Source: JBBQXK01 sp038251625 (GTDB lineage: Bacteria > Pseudomonadota > Alphaproteobacteria > Rhodobacterales > Rhodobacteraceae). Taken from it: 42,673 nucleotides of DNA. Positions 23,957-32,892 of this stretch are shown one piece after another. Each line of letters begins with the position of its first letter. The first letter of the stretch is position 1. The notes beneath the pieces are model-generated. The model searched no databases, was not told the DNA's origin, and saw only the letters and a program-made list of their open reading frames with translations. The stretch spans positions 1-42,673 of the forward strand of contig JBBSBE010000018.1 of assembly GCA_038251625.1 (NCBI GenBank), written 5' to 3'. The translations under genes were made by a program, and so were the position numbers.

Positions 23957-24421
23957 TCAGGGGATCGGCCCCATCTGCATCGGGACGTATTTTGCCTTGC
24001 CGATGGTCTGCCCGTCTATTTCCACCTCGGCGCGATAGGGAACGCCTAGGTTGACGCTTTTCGCATAGAAGACCAACTCCTTGCCATCGAACTGCGGCGG
24101 CTGGATGCTGTCCAGATCAGGCATTCCGAAATCGCGCAAGCGGGGATTTCCCTGTTGAAAATTGGCCTCCGGCTCCTCGGATGCAATCTGTGCCCGGTAA
24201 GCCTCGGCAAAGGCAGCAGGGTCCGCGATGACCTCATACTGGAATTTGCGGGCAAAATGGTTTACCATTTTCGCAAGTTCCAGCGTGAGATGTCCATCAA
24301 GCATGCCGGGATAGCGGATCAGCACTTCGGCTTGACTCGCCTCGATGCGCCGCTCGATGATCGCGATCGGTTTGCCCGCATCATTCAGCGAATAGAGCAG
24401 TTGGGGCACATCGTCGGTCAT
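23957..24421 (-). CDS. Unknown 154-residue partner of the Cys-protease-like protein
   Basis: A soluble acidic protein with no signal peptide or membrane helix. Start 24421 (MTDDVPQLLYSLNDAGKPIA) has GAGGAG nine bases upstream. The alternative ATG at 24457 (MSPARDNEET) would overlap the upstream stop as ATGA and has GGAGG ten bases upstream. Either start implies coupling to the big gene. The N-terminal half looks like an alpha/beta domain (IAIIERRIEASQAEVLIRYP, then LELAKMVNHFARKFQYEVI). The C-terminal third is strand-rich (ELVFYAKSVNLGVPYRAEVE). No family was recognised. By position it could be an immunity protein, inhibitor or chaperone of the upstream product, which is inference only. Confidence 0.75.
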   Translation of the reverse strand: MTDDVPQLLYSLNDAGKPIAIIERRIEASQAEVLIRYPGMLDGHLTLELAKMVNHFARKFQYEVIADPAAFAEAYRAQIASEEPEANFQQGNPRLRDFGMPDLDSIQPPQFDGKELVFYAKSVNLGVPYRAEVEIDGQTIGKAKYVPMQMGPIP

Positions 24422-24453
24422 GGATTTCGTCTCCTCGTTATCTCTGGCGGGGC

Positions 24454-27400
24454 TCATTTGACGCGAACCTCCGACCATCCGGCGTCGACCCATTTTTCAC
24501 CAAGCGGCGTCATCGACCCCGACGGCAGGCTTTGCGACCACATGATCAACTGACCTGACATCGGGTCGGGGGCCATCACAAACAGCGTCTTTCCCGCTGC
24601 ATCGCCCCAGTTCGAATCCGCGATTGTCACGCTTGGTGTCGCGATCTCGCGCACTGCCGCCGCGGATGCCATGCCTTCCAGCGCCTTGCTGAAGCTCGAC
24701 CGCAGCGTGGCGGCCTTGGTGTCGCGCTCTGCATTTGTATGAACTGTGCCCGCTGCCGCTTCGTTGCTCACCCAGAGGTTGGCTTGCTGGAGCGCGAGTG
24801 CATCAAGATAGGCCGAGCAGACCGATATGATCCGTGTCTTCAGGGCCGGTGGCGCGACAGCGCCCCCCGGTCCTTGCTGTTCGGCCGTGTTGATCAGCCC
24901 CGCACGCGAGCCTGCCGAATCCCAATGCCGGAGCGAAATGAAGAACTCGCGCATGATTTCTATGGCTTTTTCGTCGGTGAGGGTCGTGGCTGCGATCTGT
25001 TGCCCCGGTTCCACAAGCTGTCGCCTGATTTTGCCCGGAATGTCGCCCCCGTCGCGCAGCGCCTGCATCGAGGGATCGTTCGGCAGGGCATTGAAGGCAT
25101 GAATGCCGTTGTTCATCACTGGAACCAAGTCGGGGCCGCCTTCACCGATCTGGGTCAGAAGCCCGGCAAGCAGTTCCTCGCCCCGCGCGCCTTCCGTCTG
25201 ACCGAACAGAGTATCCCAGCCAGTACGGTTGTCCGTGATCTCGGTGTTGGCAGCTTCCTGACCGAACAGAACCGCGTCGGCCTCGGCCGGCTGACCGCCG
25301 CCGCCCATGTCCCAAGGGGCGTGTCCTCCCTTGAAGAGTGCATCAAGATAGCTGCGCGACGCTATGGCGGCTGAGATATCATTGGCTTTGTCGCTTCCCG
25401 GACGCTCACCCAAGGCGGTGAGGACGCGCTCGGTCAGGGCCGCAACGAAATCAGCCTCGCTGTCGATTGCCTTGTTCACCGGCTGAAACTGCATGAGCAT
25501 GTAGACACCGGCGCTGGACGACCCATCGGCAGAAGGCGTGGTGCTGCGTGTCGCGTCGTATTCGATCCGGAAGCTCGAGACCACGGTCTGGCGGATCAGC
25601 ATCTTGTCCACCTTCCAGTTGTCGGCGCCTCCGCGGCTGAGCCATTCCGGAAGATCACCCACCGGGCCCGCCAGATTGTCGACCGCCTCGCCCCAGGCAT
25701 GGTTCATCAACTGGTTGCGCGAGTTTTCGTCCATCTCGGCCATGACCGTGGCGGCAGAATACTCCATGCTGCGGATCAGGGGGTCCTGATCGGCCGGGAA
25801 GGACATCACGGCAGGAATCGCATCCATGCCGTTGCGCGGCTGGAACTGGCCGGTTTCGGCAAGTTCGGCGTAGCGCTCCATCGACTCCATCGGGTCAAGT
25901 TCGTTCATCCGCCGCACGCCGGCGGTCGCGAAGCAAGAACCTACGGGCCCCTGATGCACCGGTGTCATCATCGAAGCCATGACCTGTTGGCGGGCATCGT
26001 CCTCGGTCACATCGCCGGGGGGCTTGCCAATTGCGCGTGAGAGCAGGGTCTGGGCGCCCGGCTCAGGCGGGCCAATGCCGTCGAGAATGCCTTGGGCTTC
26101 CTGCTGATTGTTCGGATCACCCAGCGTTTCGCACATCCCGATGACGTGCTGGTTCATATCAGGTGTCGGCGTGTCGATGACATCGGGGCTGAAGCGCAGA
26201 TGGCCGAGTGCCGTCTTGGCATTGGGCGTATCTACGTCAATCTGGCCCGCGGCATCGACAACCGACAACGCCATGTAGTTCGATCGGTCGCGCGCCAGAC
26301 GGTCCGTGTTGGCCCCGGGCGGCGACGGGATCGGATCGGGCGTCAGATGCGCGCCGCTGGCAATATAATCACCGGCATCGGCCATGTAGTCGCCGCCTTC
26401 GGCGCCTGCCCCGGCGATCAGGTTTCTTGCATAGGCACCCTTATCGAAACCCGCAGGCGGGGTTCGCCCGTCGCTGGTTGCAAATCCGTCTTCCATCCGG
26501 TCGCAGAGCATTCCCATGCCCGAGGCGATTGCCTCGGGATGCTGCGACGTGGACGCAGTTTCGATCGCGCTGGTGGCCAGTTCTGGTTCGCGTCGAAACG
26601 CATCCACGAATTGTGCGGCGGTCAGGTCGTCAAAAGGGTGTCCCGCATCGGCGGCAAGGGGGCCCGAGGTGATGGCGACCGTAAGACCTTCCTTGCCTTT
26701 CGCAGCCGTCTGCTTTCGCTTGCAGGCTTCGAGCGCAGCGCCGGTGGTTTCAATCTCCTCTTGCGCGGCGGTGATCGCAGCCTCACGGGCGCGCCCGGCA
26801 GGCATCGCTTCGGCGGCCGCAAGATGCACCTCTGCCTGTTGCTGTGCCGTCAGCGCTGCCTGACGTTCTGCCTCGATCTGTGCCAGCAGTTCTGGCGTAA
26901 CGACCGTTCCGGGGCCGAGTTCCGCGTCAAAGCCCGTCATCGCCTCGCGCATATGCGTTGCGGCCTCGGGGTTGCTTGCTTGGATCTCATTGATTTTCTT
27001 GGCCGTTGTCACCAGATTGCCCAGCCGCATGATGGCCTGGCCGATCGCGATGGCGCGCGGCACATCAATCGGCCCCTCGGCAAACAGCCGCTCAATCTCG
27101 GCACGCTGGTTGGTGATCGCACCAAGTTCGGCCTCCAGCGCCGCATCGTCGCGGGGCGCGGCAACGCAAACCTGATCCCAGAAATCCCCGAAGGTGCTGC
27201 TCATTTCATCGAAGCAGGCCTGCGACGAATCTGGAATGACGGGTGCAACGTCGGGCGAAAGCGACGATGACACGGCGTCGCCGCCGCTTGCACCATTGGG
27301 CAGGGACTGACCGGCCGCATCCTCTTCGGGTGTACTCTTGACATCATCGCCTGCGCTGGGAAGGCGCGCGGTCTCGGTGCTGATGAACTTCGCCAGAACC

Positions 27401-28212
27401 GACAGCACCCCACTGGCCTTCTTGAGGTTGCCTTCCAACTCGGTCTGGAACATCGAGGAAATCTGATCTGCCTTGCGCACGACGGCCTCACCCGCCGCGC
27501 TGCGTACCCGGTCAAGCCCCGATTGCAGGGCGTCGAATTCGGTCTGCAACTGGGTCCGCAGGCCATCGTCGACACCGGTCTTTGCGGCGTCGAGCGCCGT
27601 CTGCAACGCTTCCTCCACTTCGTCGAGCGCGCTTTCCGCTTCGTCGGTCTTGCCGTCGTCCACCAGTTTCCGGACCGCGTCCAGAGCATCGGACAGCGGC
27701 GCGGCATTGTCGCCGAGAACCGGAACGGCCTCTTCAACGTGCCGCTTCACATCGGCCAGTCGCGCCGCCATTGCCGCGCGTGCGCCGTCGTCTTCCGCCT
27801 CAACGGGCGCCTCGATCCCGGGCGCAACCGTTTCGGTTTCCATCTCGTCTTCGGCCTCGTCATCCAGACATCCGCCGCCCGGTAAGGTCACCTGAACCTT
27901 GATCGGCGCACCCAGTGAGGCAAAATACTTCTTGGCCAGTTTCGGAAGGTTGCGCGGTACATCCTCTGCAAGCGATGTCAGCGACAGGAGTTTACCGGTC
28001 ACGTTCAGAACACCTGTGATGGCGATGGCAGGCTGCCCACCGGCCTGTTTTGCCTCACGAAACATCACGTCCGAGCTTTTCAGCGCATGGGCCTTGAGGA
28101 TGACCCCTTCCTTCGTCTTCAACAGCGCAAAATTCATAGGACGCTTGCGGCCGTCCTTGATGATCTGCTGGATTTCGGATGCAGGATCGATCGCAGTATC
28201 GGTCTTGGCCAT
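24454..28212 (-). CDS. Large multidomain protein with papain-like cysteine motif
   Basis: A 1252-residue protein of unknown function. Start 28212 (MAKTDTAIDP) has GGAGA six bases upstream. Residues 1-115 form a compact N-terminal domain (KRPMNFALLKTKEGVILKA, VLNVTGKLLSLTSLAED). An acidic linker with GGGCLDDEAEDEME leads to a long helical, coiled-coil-rich part (about 140-520). Near residue 754 comes HQGPVGSCFATAGVRRMNEL. Its Q-G-x-x-G-S-C-F-A pattern mirrors the oxyanion Gln and nucleophile Cys of papain-fold peptidases (Gln754, Cys760). Candidate His residues are His1038 (NNGIHAFNAL) and His1096 (SLRHWDSAG). ADSNWGDAAG (Asn1201) resembles the papain Asn-Ser-Trp-Gly site. No signal peptide or membrane helix is seen. 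The catalytic role is inferred. Confidence 0.8.
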   Translation of the reverse strand: MAKTDTAIDPASEIQQIIKDGRKRPMNFALLKTKEGVILKAHALKSSDVMFREAKQAGGQPAIAITGVLNVTGKLLSLTSLAEDVPRNLPKLAKKYFASLGAPIKVQVTLPGGGCLDDEAEDEMETETVAPGIEAPVEAEDDGARAAMAARLADVKRHVEEAVPVLGDNAAPLSDALDAVRKLVDDGKTDEAESALDEVEEALQTALDAAKTGVDDGLRTQLQTEFDALQSGLDRVRSAAGEAVVRKADQISSMFQTELEGNLKKASGVLSVLAKFISTETARLPSAGDDVKSTPEEDAAGQSLPNGASGGDAVSSSLSPDVAPVIPDSSQACFDEMSSTFGDFWDQVCVAAPRDDAALEAELGAITNQRAEIERLFAEGPIDVPRAIAIGQAIMRLGNLVTTAKKINEIQASNPEAATHMREAMTGFDAELGPGTVVTPELLAQIEAERQAALTAQQQAEVHLAAAEAMPAGRAREAAITAAQEEIETTGAALEACKRKQTAAKGKEGLTVAITSGPLAADAGHPFDDLTAAQFVDAFRREPELATSAIETASTSQHPEAIASGMGMLCDRMEDGFATSDGRTPPAGFDKGAYARNLIAGAGAEGGDYMADAGDYIASGAHLTPDPIPSPPGANTDRLARDRSNYMALSVVDAAGQIDVDTPNAKTALGHLRFSPDVIDTPTPDMNQHVIGMCETLGDPNNQQEAQGILDGIGPPEPGAQTLLSRAIGKPPGDVTEDDARQQVMASMMTPVHQGPVGSCFATAGVRRMNELDPMESMERYAELAETGQFQPRNGMDAIPAVMSFPADQDPLIRSMEYSAATVMAEMDENSRNQLMNHAWGEAVDNLAGPVGDLPEWLSRGGADNWKVDKMLIRQTVVSSFRIEYDATRSTTPSADGSSSAGVYMLMQFQPVNKAIDSEADFVAALTERVLTALGERPGSDKANDISAAIASRSYLDALFKGGHAPWDMGGGGQPAEADAVLFGQEAANTEITDNRTGWDTLFGQTEGARGEELLAGLLTQIGEGGPDLVPVMNNGIHAFNALPNDPSMQALRDGGDIPGKIRRQLVEPGQQIAATTLTDEKAIEIMREFFISLRHWDSAGSRAGLINTAEQQGPGGAVAPPALKTRIISVCSAYLDALALQQANLWVSNEAAAGTVHTNAERDTKAATLRSSFSKALEGMASAAAVREIATPSVTIADSNWGDAAGKTLFVMAPDPMSGQLIMWSQSLPSGSMTPLGEKWVDAGWSEVRVK

Positions 28213-28554
28213 AAACATTCTCCAAGACGCCGACTGACCAAGCAACTAGCCAAAACCAAGCCGACGACGGTGATGAAAACACAACGTGCAAATTCTCTGA
28301 AAAAAAAATAGCCCCATCGGATCGACCGATCAACCACATTTGCGATTGGCAAGTCCGCTAGGCGGGTTCCTGCGGAAAAGGCCAAGCGATTTCCGTTGGG
28401 CAAGGACGATGCGGGAACGTGCCGGCATCGGCCCCTCGCGGTGGGCTTGATGCCGCCAATCACCGTGTCTGCAGCAGGCATCCAGCTCCTGCCCAGGCAA
28501 TAGCCCCGCACGACCATGCCCTTGGTGCATGATGGATCGGGCGTGTCCGCCGGG
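28213..28554. other. Gap upstream of the large gene
   Basis: No supported gene in these 342 bases. A leftward open frame crosses it but runs into the large gene in another register and lacks a ribosome site. The promoter of the large gene should lie in the part nearest 28212. A hairpin with a T run (28300-28330) is the only clear structure. Confidence 0.5.
28300..28330 (-). terminator. Hairpin plus nine-T run on the minus strand
   Basis: Read leftward, ATCGG and CCGAT (28326-28330 and 28316-28320) form a five-base stem around five bases. It is followed after seven bases by nine Ts (28308-28300). It could end the DUF427 transcript about 225 bases after its stop. It lies about 90 bases before the large gene, insulating it. 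Confidence 0.4.
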
Positions 28555-29028
28555 CTACCAATGTTCCGTACCGCGGGCGCCTTTGGGGATACCATCAAGG
28601 TTGGGCGTGACCCATCCGCCGTAGAAGTCGCCGGGTTGGGGAATGACCCTTTCACCTGCGACATGGCATTCATCCATCAAGGCTGCATAGAACGCGATGT
28701 ATCCGGCAATCGCCCTGAACCGGGCGGTGGGGCGGTCATAGGCCCATGCCGCGCGCGGGGCCGTGATGTCGGCGCTCTGCACATCGTAATATCTGGCAAT
28801 GCCTTTCCATTCGCAGGCGCTGCTGCCCGAGGCGGGGAGAAGGATGGCAGTCACATCGGCGCGGGGCAGGTAATAGGTGGGCGCATGGTGCGTCTCCAGA
28901 ACGCGAAACGCCGCCTTTGTTTCAGCGATGACCTGCCCGCCCAGCACAATCACAATGCGCTGCGGCACTTGCTCCAACGCGGGCGGTCGTGGATAGGACT
29001 GTACGTTTTCGCGAACAAGCTCTTGCAT
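28555..29028 (-). CDS. DUF427 family protein
   Basis: A 157-residue soluble protein with the DUF427 pattern. It contains VIAETKAAFRVLETHHAPTY, YLPRADVTA, a conserved CEWKGIARYYDV, AWAYDRP, IAGYIAFYAALMDECHV, and the closing PQPGDFYGGWVTPNLDG. The fold is a small beta-barrel (beta-tent). Biochemical function is unknown. The Cys, Trp and Tyr residues of the CEWKG and YY motifs suggest a binding pocket. Start 29028 (MQELVRENVQ) is preceded by AAGAGG at five bases. It stands alone, 342 bases upstream of the large gene and divergent from the haem-c sensor. Confidence 0.9.
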   Translation of the reverse strand: MQELVRENVQSYPRPPALEQVPQRIVIVLGGQVIAETKAAFRVLETHHAPTYYLPRADVTAILLPASGSSACEWKGIARYYDVQSADITAPRAAWAYDRPTARFRAIAGYIAFYAALMDECHVAGERVIPQPGDFYGGWVTPNLDGIPKGARGTEHW

Positions 29029-29642
29029 GGCGCCTCTTGGTTGCAAATCGACAGACGATCATCCGGCGGAGATCGCCGCGGCGGTTATCCTTGAAATTGT
29101 GTTTCGTCGCAGCCCTGACAAGCGCCAGAACCAACGCTTTGCGAAAAAGCCAAGGGCGTGCGGCACGTTCACGATGGTCGGCCCTCACGCAACCGCCCCC
29201 AAGGCTTGGGCGGTGTGACCGGAAAAAATGCGGTCAAGATCGGCCAGCGCAATGGAAGCTGCGATAAACGCCCGACCAGCGGCGCCTGGGAGGGTGCCTC
29301 GCGAACGCATCACGCGATTGCCGCTTGTCAGGGTCTTGGCGATGATCACCTGCGGCACAAATCATCCCTATGCCACCGCGATCCTGCCGCGCTGAACGCA
29401 TGGACAACGCAGTTTATTTTTCCCCGCGCAAAGTCAAAGTCGCCCCAGCCCGAGCCAAGATTGGGATTGCACGGGCGAACCTTGTCGTCTGCTACAGCCA
29501 CACGTTCCAGAAAGCGGCTAAGGGCACATTGGCATCGACTTGGCCGACGCCCGTCCCCGTTTTCAACGCTGTTCTGAAACGAACACTTTCTGTGGCCCGT
29601 CGGCGCCCTAACTCACCGATGGTGCCAAAGCGGAGGTTTCCC
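29029..29642. other. Divergent 614-base gap
   Basis: No gene can be supported here. Rightward open frames continue into the haem-c sensor gene, but their N-terminal parts are Arg/Ala/Pro-rich and have no ribosome site. The only strong ribosome site is GGAGG at 29632-29636, which fits the GTG at 29643. Promoters for the two divergent genes must be in this stretch. Confidence 0.5.
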
Positions 29643-30866
29643 GTGCTTCGTGACGACAGCGCCTCAATCGGCCGGTTCGACAAGTCGTTTCTGATCCATA
29701 TGATCAAGGACTTCTTCGTCATCCTTGTCATCGTCACTGTCGTCGAGTTCTCCCTCAAGGCTGCGCTTGTCTACTACAACTACGTTGTTGATGGAGAGCG
29801 TGAAGCGTCGATCGTCGCGGAAGACCTGGCCGATAACGTCCGATCCATCATGCGCAACGAGGGAGGGCCAGTCGCCGCGCGAACAATGTATCCCATCTTG
29901 GAGCGTAACTGGTCTGACCTTGGATATGTCATTGCCGTCGAACCCGCCCCTGTGACGGTCGTCTCGATCGAAGAGAGTTTCGGTTTCACGCCACGCGGTA
30001 TCCCAGCCGGTGACTGGCCTGAGGGAAACTACAAGGTTTCGCGGATTGACGTTGTCGCGGAAGAGTTTTGCCTGTCTTGCCATACACAAGCCGCCGTCGG
30101 CCAAACGCTGGGGACGATAACGGTTCGCAACTACCTGGCGCGGGATTTTGCCTTGTGGCTCAAGGATATACAGCTGACAGCAGCCCTGTCGGTTGGAAAG
30201 ATCATCCTGCACTCCTTTCTCCTGTTTCTCATTCTGCGCGCCCGGCTGGAACCGTTGATGGGGCTTCGATCCGTGGTGAGCAATCTGGCGCGGGCTTACG
30301 GCACCCTCGACCACCGCGCCGAGATACGCACATCGGATGAGTTTGGCGCCTTGGCTCGAGACCTTAATCTGTTTCTGGATCGGATCAGCCGCATTGTCCT
30401 CGAACTGGATGCGGTCTTGGACAAGGTCGTGTCTGCGAATAATGACATCATCGGTGTGCAGGGGGATCTGCGCCAGTCGATTGACAGGGTCGTATCTGGT
30501 GTCCGGCATCTCGAAAGGGACGCGATGCTGAGTGCCAGAAGCGAACCGCGTCTTTCGAATGAATGGTTCGACGCGATCCGCGGCCAGATCGCGGATCTGG
30601 ACCGTGCTGTGTCCACGCCCAAAGAAACCGAGCCCGCGGCCAAGTTGCTCGAGATACTTCGACAGGTCGTCTCTGACGCGCAGACGCAGATCGCGACAAG
30701 CGAGACGGTGTTCAGGAAACTTGCCGATATCGGCGATCAAAGCGAAACCCTGAAAGCCTCAATGCTCGAGATGACGCGTTTGGAAGAGCGTCTGAAGGGC
30801 ATCATCGAGACGTGCGGTGATCTTGTGCGCCGACTGCGGCCTGAACATCCATCCGCAAGCCACTGA
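29643..30866 (+). CDS. Membrane sensor with periplasmic c-type haem site, no output domain
   Basis: A 407-residue protein. The GTG start at 29643 is chosen because GGAGG sits six bases upstream and the first membrane helix follows soon after. The order is: helix 1 (about 15-45, IKDFFVILVIVTVVEFSLK), a periplasmic domain, CLSCH (Cys143, Cys146, His147) in EEFCLSCHTQAAVGQTLGTI, helix 2 (about 177-200, VGKIILHSFLLFLILRARL), a HAMP-like segment (EPLMGLRSVVSNLARAYGTL), and a long coiled coil to the end. The layout matches Tll0287-like (DUF3365) haem-c sensors that are usually fused to kinase or chemotaxis domains, but none is present here. It may signal through another protein. No partner kinase is adjacent except the broken one at 32893. 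Confidence 0.8.
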   Translation: MLRDDSASIGRFDKSFLIHMIKDFFVILVIVTVVEFSLKAALVYYNYVVDGEREASIVAEDLADNVRSIMRNEGGPVAARTMYPILERNWSDLGYVIAVEPAPVTVVSIEESFGFTPRGIPAGDWPEGNYKVSRIDVVAEEFCLSCHTQAAVGQTLGTITVRNYLARDFALWLKDIQLTAALSVGKIILHSFLLFLILRARLEPLMGLRSVVSNLARAYGTLDHRAEIRTSDEFGALARDLNLFLDRISRIVLELDAVLDKVVSANNDIIGVQGDLRQSIDRVVSGVRHLERDAMLSARSEPRLSNEWFDAIRGQIADLDRAVSTPKETEPAAKLLEILRQVVSDAQTQIATSETVFRKLADIGDQSETLKASMLEMTRLEERLKGIIETCGDLVRRLRPEHPSASH

Positions 30867-31157
30867 AGGGCTGTGTGGGCTCCCAGCAGCCATGCGCCCG
30901 TGTCACGGTGAGCAAGGCAACATTCGCGGCCGGGCGGTCGGGGCGGTCCGATGACACGCAGAAAGCTGCCATTCGTGATTGGTGCAGCATGTATGTCCGT
31001 TTGATAGTTTGCACCGACGGCGCAATCAGCAGGGTGTAGGTCGTCTCGCAAAAGGCGGACAGAATAGGTTACGGCACGTTGCCCGAACTTGGTGCGCCAG
31101 CCGAAATCGGCATGCGCCTGCCCGCTTGATCAGCGTCCAAAGGGGGAAGATCTTGTG

Positions 31158-32252
31158 ATGCAAACCGACGTTCTTGTTGTTGGTGGCGGCCTGTCTGGCT
31201 TGGCGGTGGCCCGCCATCTTGCCCAAGCCGGTACAGACTTTCTTCTTGTTGAGGCGCAGGATCGTTTTGGTGGCCGGATCCTGACGCAAGAGATTGGGGG
31301 GGCTGCCTTCGATCTGGGCCCGGCATGGTTCTGGAACGGCCAACCGCGCATCGCGCATCTGATCCGCCAACTTGGGTTGGAGAGTTTCGAGCAGCATTCA
31401 ACAGGCGCCATCGTCTTTCAGAGCCAGTCCGGGGATGTGCAGCGGGATCGCGGGTATTCCTCCATGATGGGATCGCTGCGTGTTGCCGGTGGAATGGGGT
31501 CTCTGATCGCGGGCTTGCAGTCAGGGCTCATGCCGTCGCGGCTTTGGCTTAACACAAGGGCCAGATCTCTGGAAAACAAAGGCTTGGGCATTCGCGTGCT
31601 GGTGGAAACAAACACAGGCGCACAGGTCGTCACTGCCAATCAGGTTGTCCTGGCCATCCCGCCACGCATCATTGCGGATGCGATCACCTTTGCGCCTGCA
31701 TTGCCGCAGGACGCGATGCAGGCGATGGCACAGATCCCCACTTGGATGGCCGGACAGGCCAAGATCATCGCCGTCTATGATCAGCCCTATTGGCAGAACG
31801 CGGGTTTTTCCGGTGACGCGATGAGCCAGAAGGGGCCAATGGTCGAAATTCATGACGCGTCGCCTGTCCGCGGCGGACCTTATGCCTTGTTCGGTTTCGT
31901 GGGCTATCCACCATCGGTGCGCATCGCCCATCCCGACCAGATCCGCGACCTTGCACGCCAGCAACTGGTGGACATATTTGGACCAGAGATGGCCAACCCC
32001 ATCTCCCTTCATATGAAGGATTGGGCGTTGAACCCCGCAATCGCCACATCCAGGGACCACATTCCTCTGCAAGGCCATCCCAGCTACGGGTTGCCACAGC
32101 CGCTGTCCGATCTTTGGGCCGGAAATTTGATCCTTGCATCGACAGAGGCCGGACAGGAATTTGGCGGCTATCTGGAGGGCGCCCTTGAAGCTGCAGAAGC
32201 TGCTGGCAGGCGCATTCACACTGTAAGGCCTGCTTCGATCCAACGCCCGTAG
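31158..32252 (+). CDS. FAD-dependent amine oxidase family protein
   Basis: A 364-residue flavoprotein. Start 31158 follows AGGGGGAAG at 31141-31149. The dinucleotide-binding fold is VLVVGGGLSGLAVARHLAQA with the acidic end VEAQDRFGGRI. GGAAFDLGPAWFWNGQPRI is the second FAD motif. The C-terminus has AGNLILASTEAGQEFGGYLE, which contacts the flavin in monoamine-oxidase-like enzymes. It is shorter than most MAO proteins (about 430-450), so the substrate domain is reduced. The substrate is unknown. It lies 291 bases after the haem-c sensor. No gene was supported in that gap. Confidence 0.88.
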   Translation: MQTDVLVVGGGLSGLAVARHLAQAGTDFLLVEAQDRFGGRILTQEIGGAAFDLGPAWFWNGQPRIAHLIRQLGLESFEQHSTGAIVFQSQSGDVQRDRGYSSMMGSLRVAGGMGSLIAGLQSGLMPSRLWLNTRARSLENKGLGIRVLVETNTGAQVVTANQVVLAIPPRIIADAITFAPALPQDAMQAMAQIPTWMAGQAKIIAVYDQPYWQNAGFSGDAMSQKGPMVEIHDASPVRGGPYALFGFVGYPPSVRIAHPDQIRDLARQQLVDIFGPEMANPISLHMKDWALNPAIATSRDHIPLQGHPSYGLPQPLSDLWAGNLILASTEAGQEFGGYLEGALEAAEAAGRRIHTVRPASIQRP

Positions 32253-32892
32253 GCCCTGCTGCCCGTCTGTCGGTCCCGGCGCCTCGATTGGCCCAGCTCA
32301 AGCTCGGCCCCCCCTCGGGCGCTAAAGGTGATCGCCAGAACGTGCCCGTCATGGGTACTGCGGTAATCTTGCAGGCGTCGTGTCAGCAAGGCGGACCTCG
32401 TCGCCCCGCTACAGATCATCGGCTGGGGTGTCATAAATATCCTGGCCGTGATCGCGAAGACGGCGCCAGAGTGTCCGCCGTGGGCGAGCAGCAAGCACCA
32501 CCAGAGGCCTGCCACCCATCTTGCGCCCAGGAGCGTAGGCTTCAGACGGGACAGAAAAATGTGCAGGGTCGCCGCGTGCCAAGGCCTTGATCCGCGCCAG
32601 CATTGATGCGGCTCGACGTGGATGGCACTTTTGCATCGGTGTCAGGTCTTTCAGGTTTGCGAAACCGCATCCTGCGGGTACCGACGCCGCAGGAACCACC
32701 GGGCCTGGCCGCACGATCCATCGCTTCTTGCTTGGCCAGACCGCAGCATAAGCTGGAACCTTGACGATCCGGCTGATGGAAATGGCATCCTGCCGGAAAG
32801 GACCAAAACCTTTGACCGCAAAGAAGCGCAAAACGTGGCGCGATCGGCCAAGGAAAACGGCAAAGTCGCACCTCGGCGAAAACGGGGAAGGC
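32253..32892. other. Gap of 640 bases without a convincing gene
   Basis: Leftward open frames of about 100-160 codons cover parts of this stretch (for example 32409-32894), but they carry no recognised motif and run antisense to the start of the kinase pseudogene. They may be decayed remnants. The region must hold the promoter of the downstream gene. Confidence 0.45.

Noticed and set aside
26092..27270. 392-codon rightward frame opposite the large protease-like gene
   Set aside because: It has no ribosome site, an Arg/Gly/Cys-rich composition typical of antisense frames in GC-rich DNA, and no recognisable motif. The leftward frame has a good start and a coupled partner.
28134..28673. 179-codon leftward frame in the gap upstream of the large gene
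   Set aside because: It overlaps the start of the large gene and the end of DUF427 in another register, has no ribosome site and no motif.
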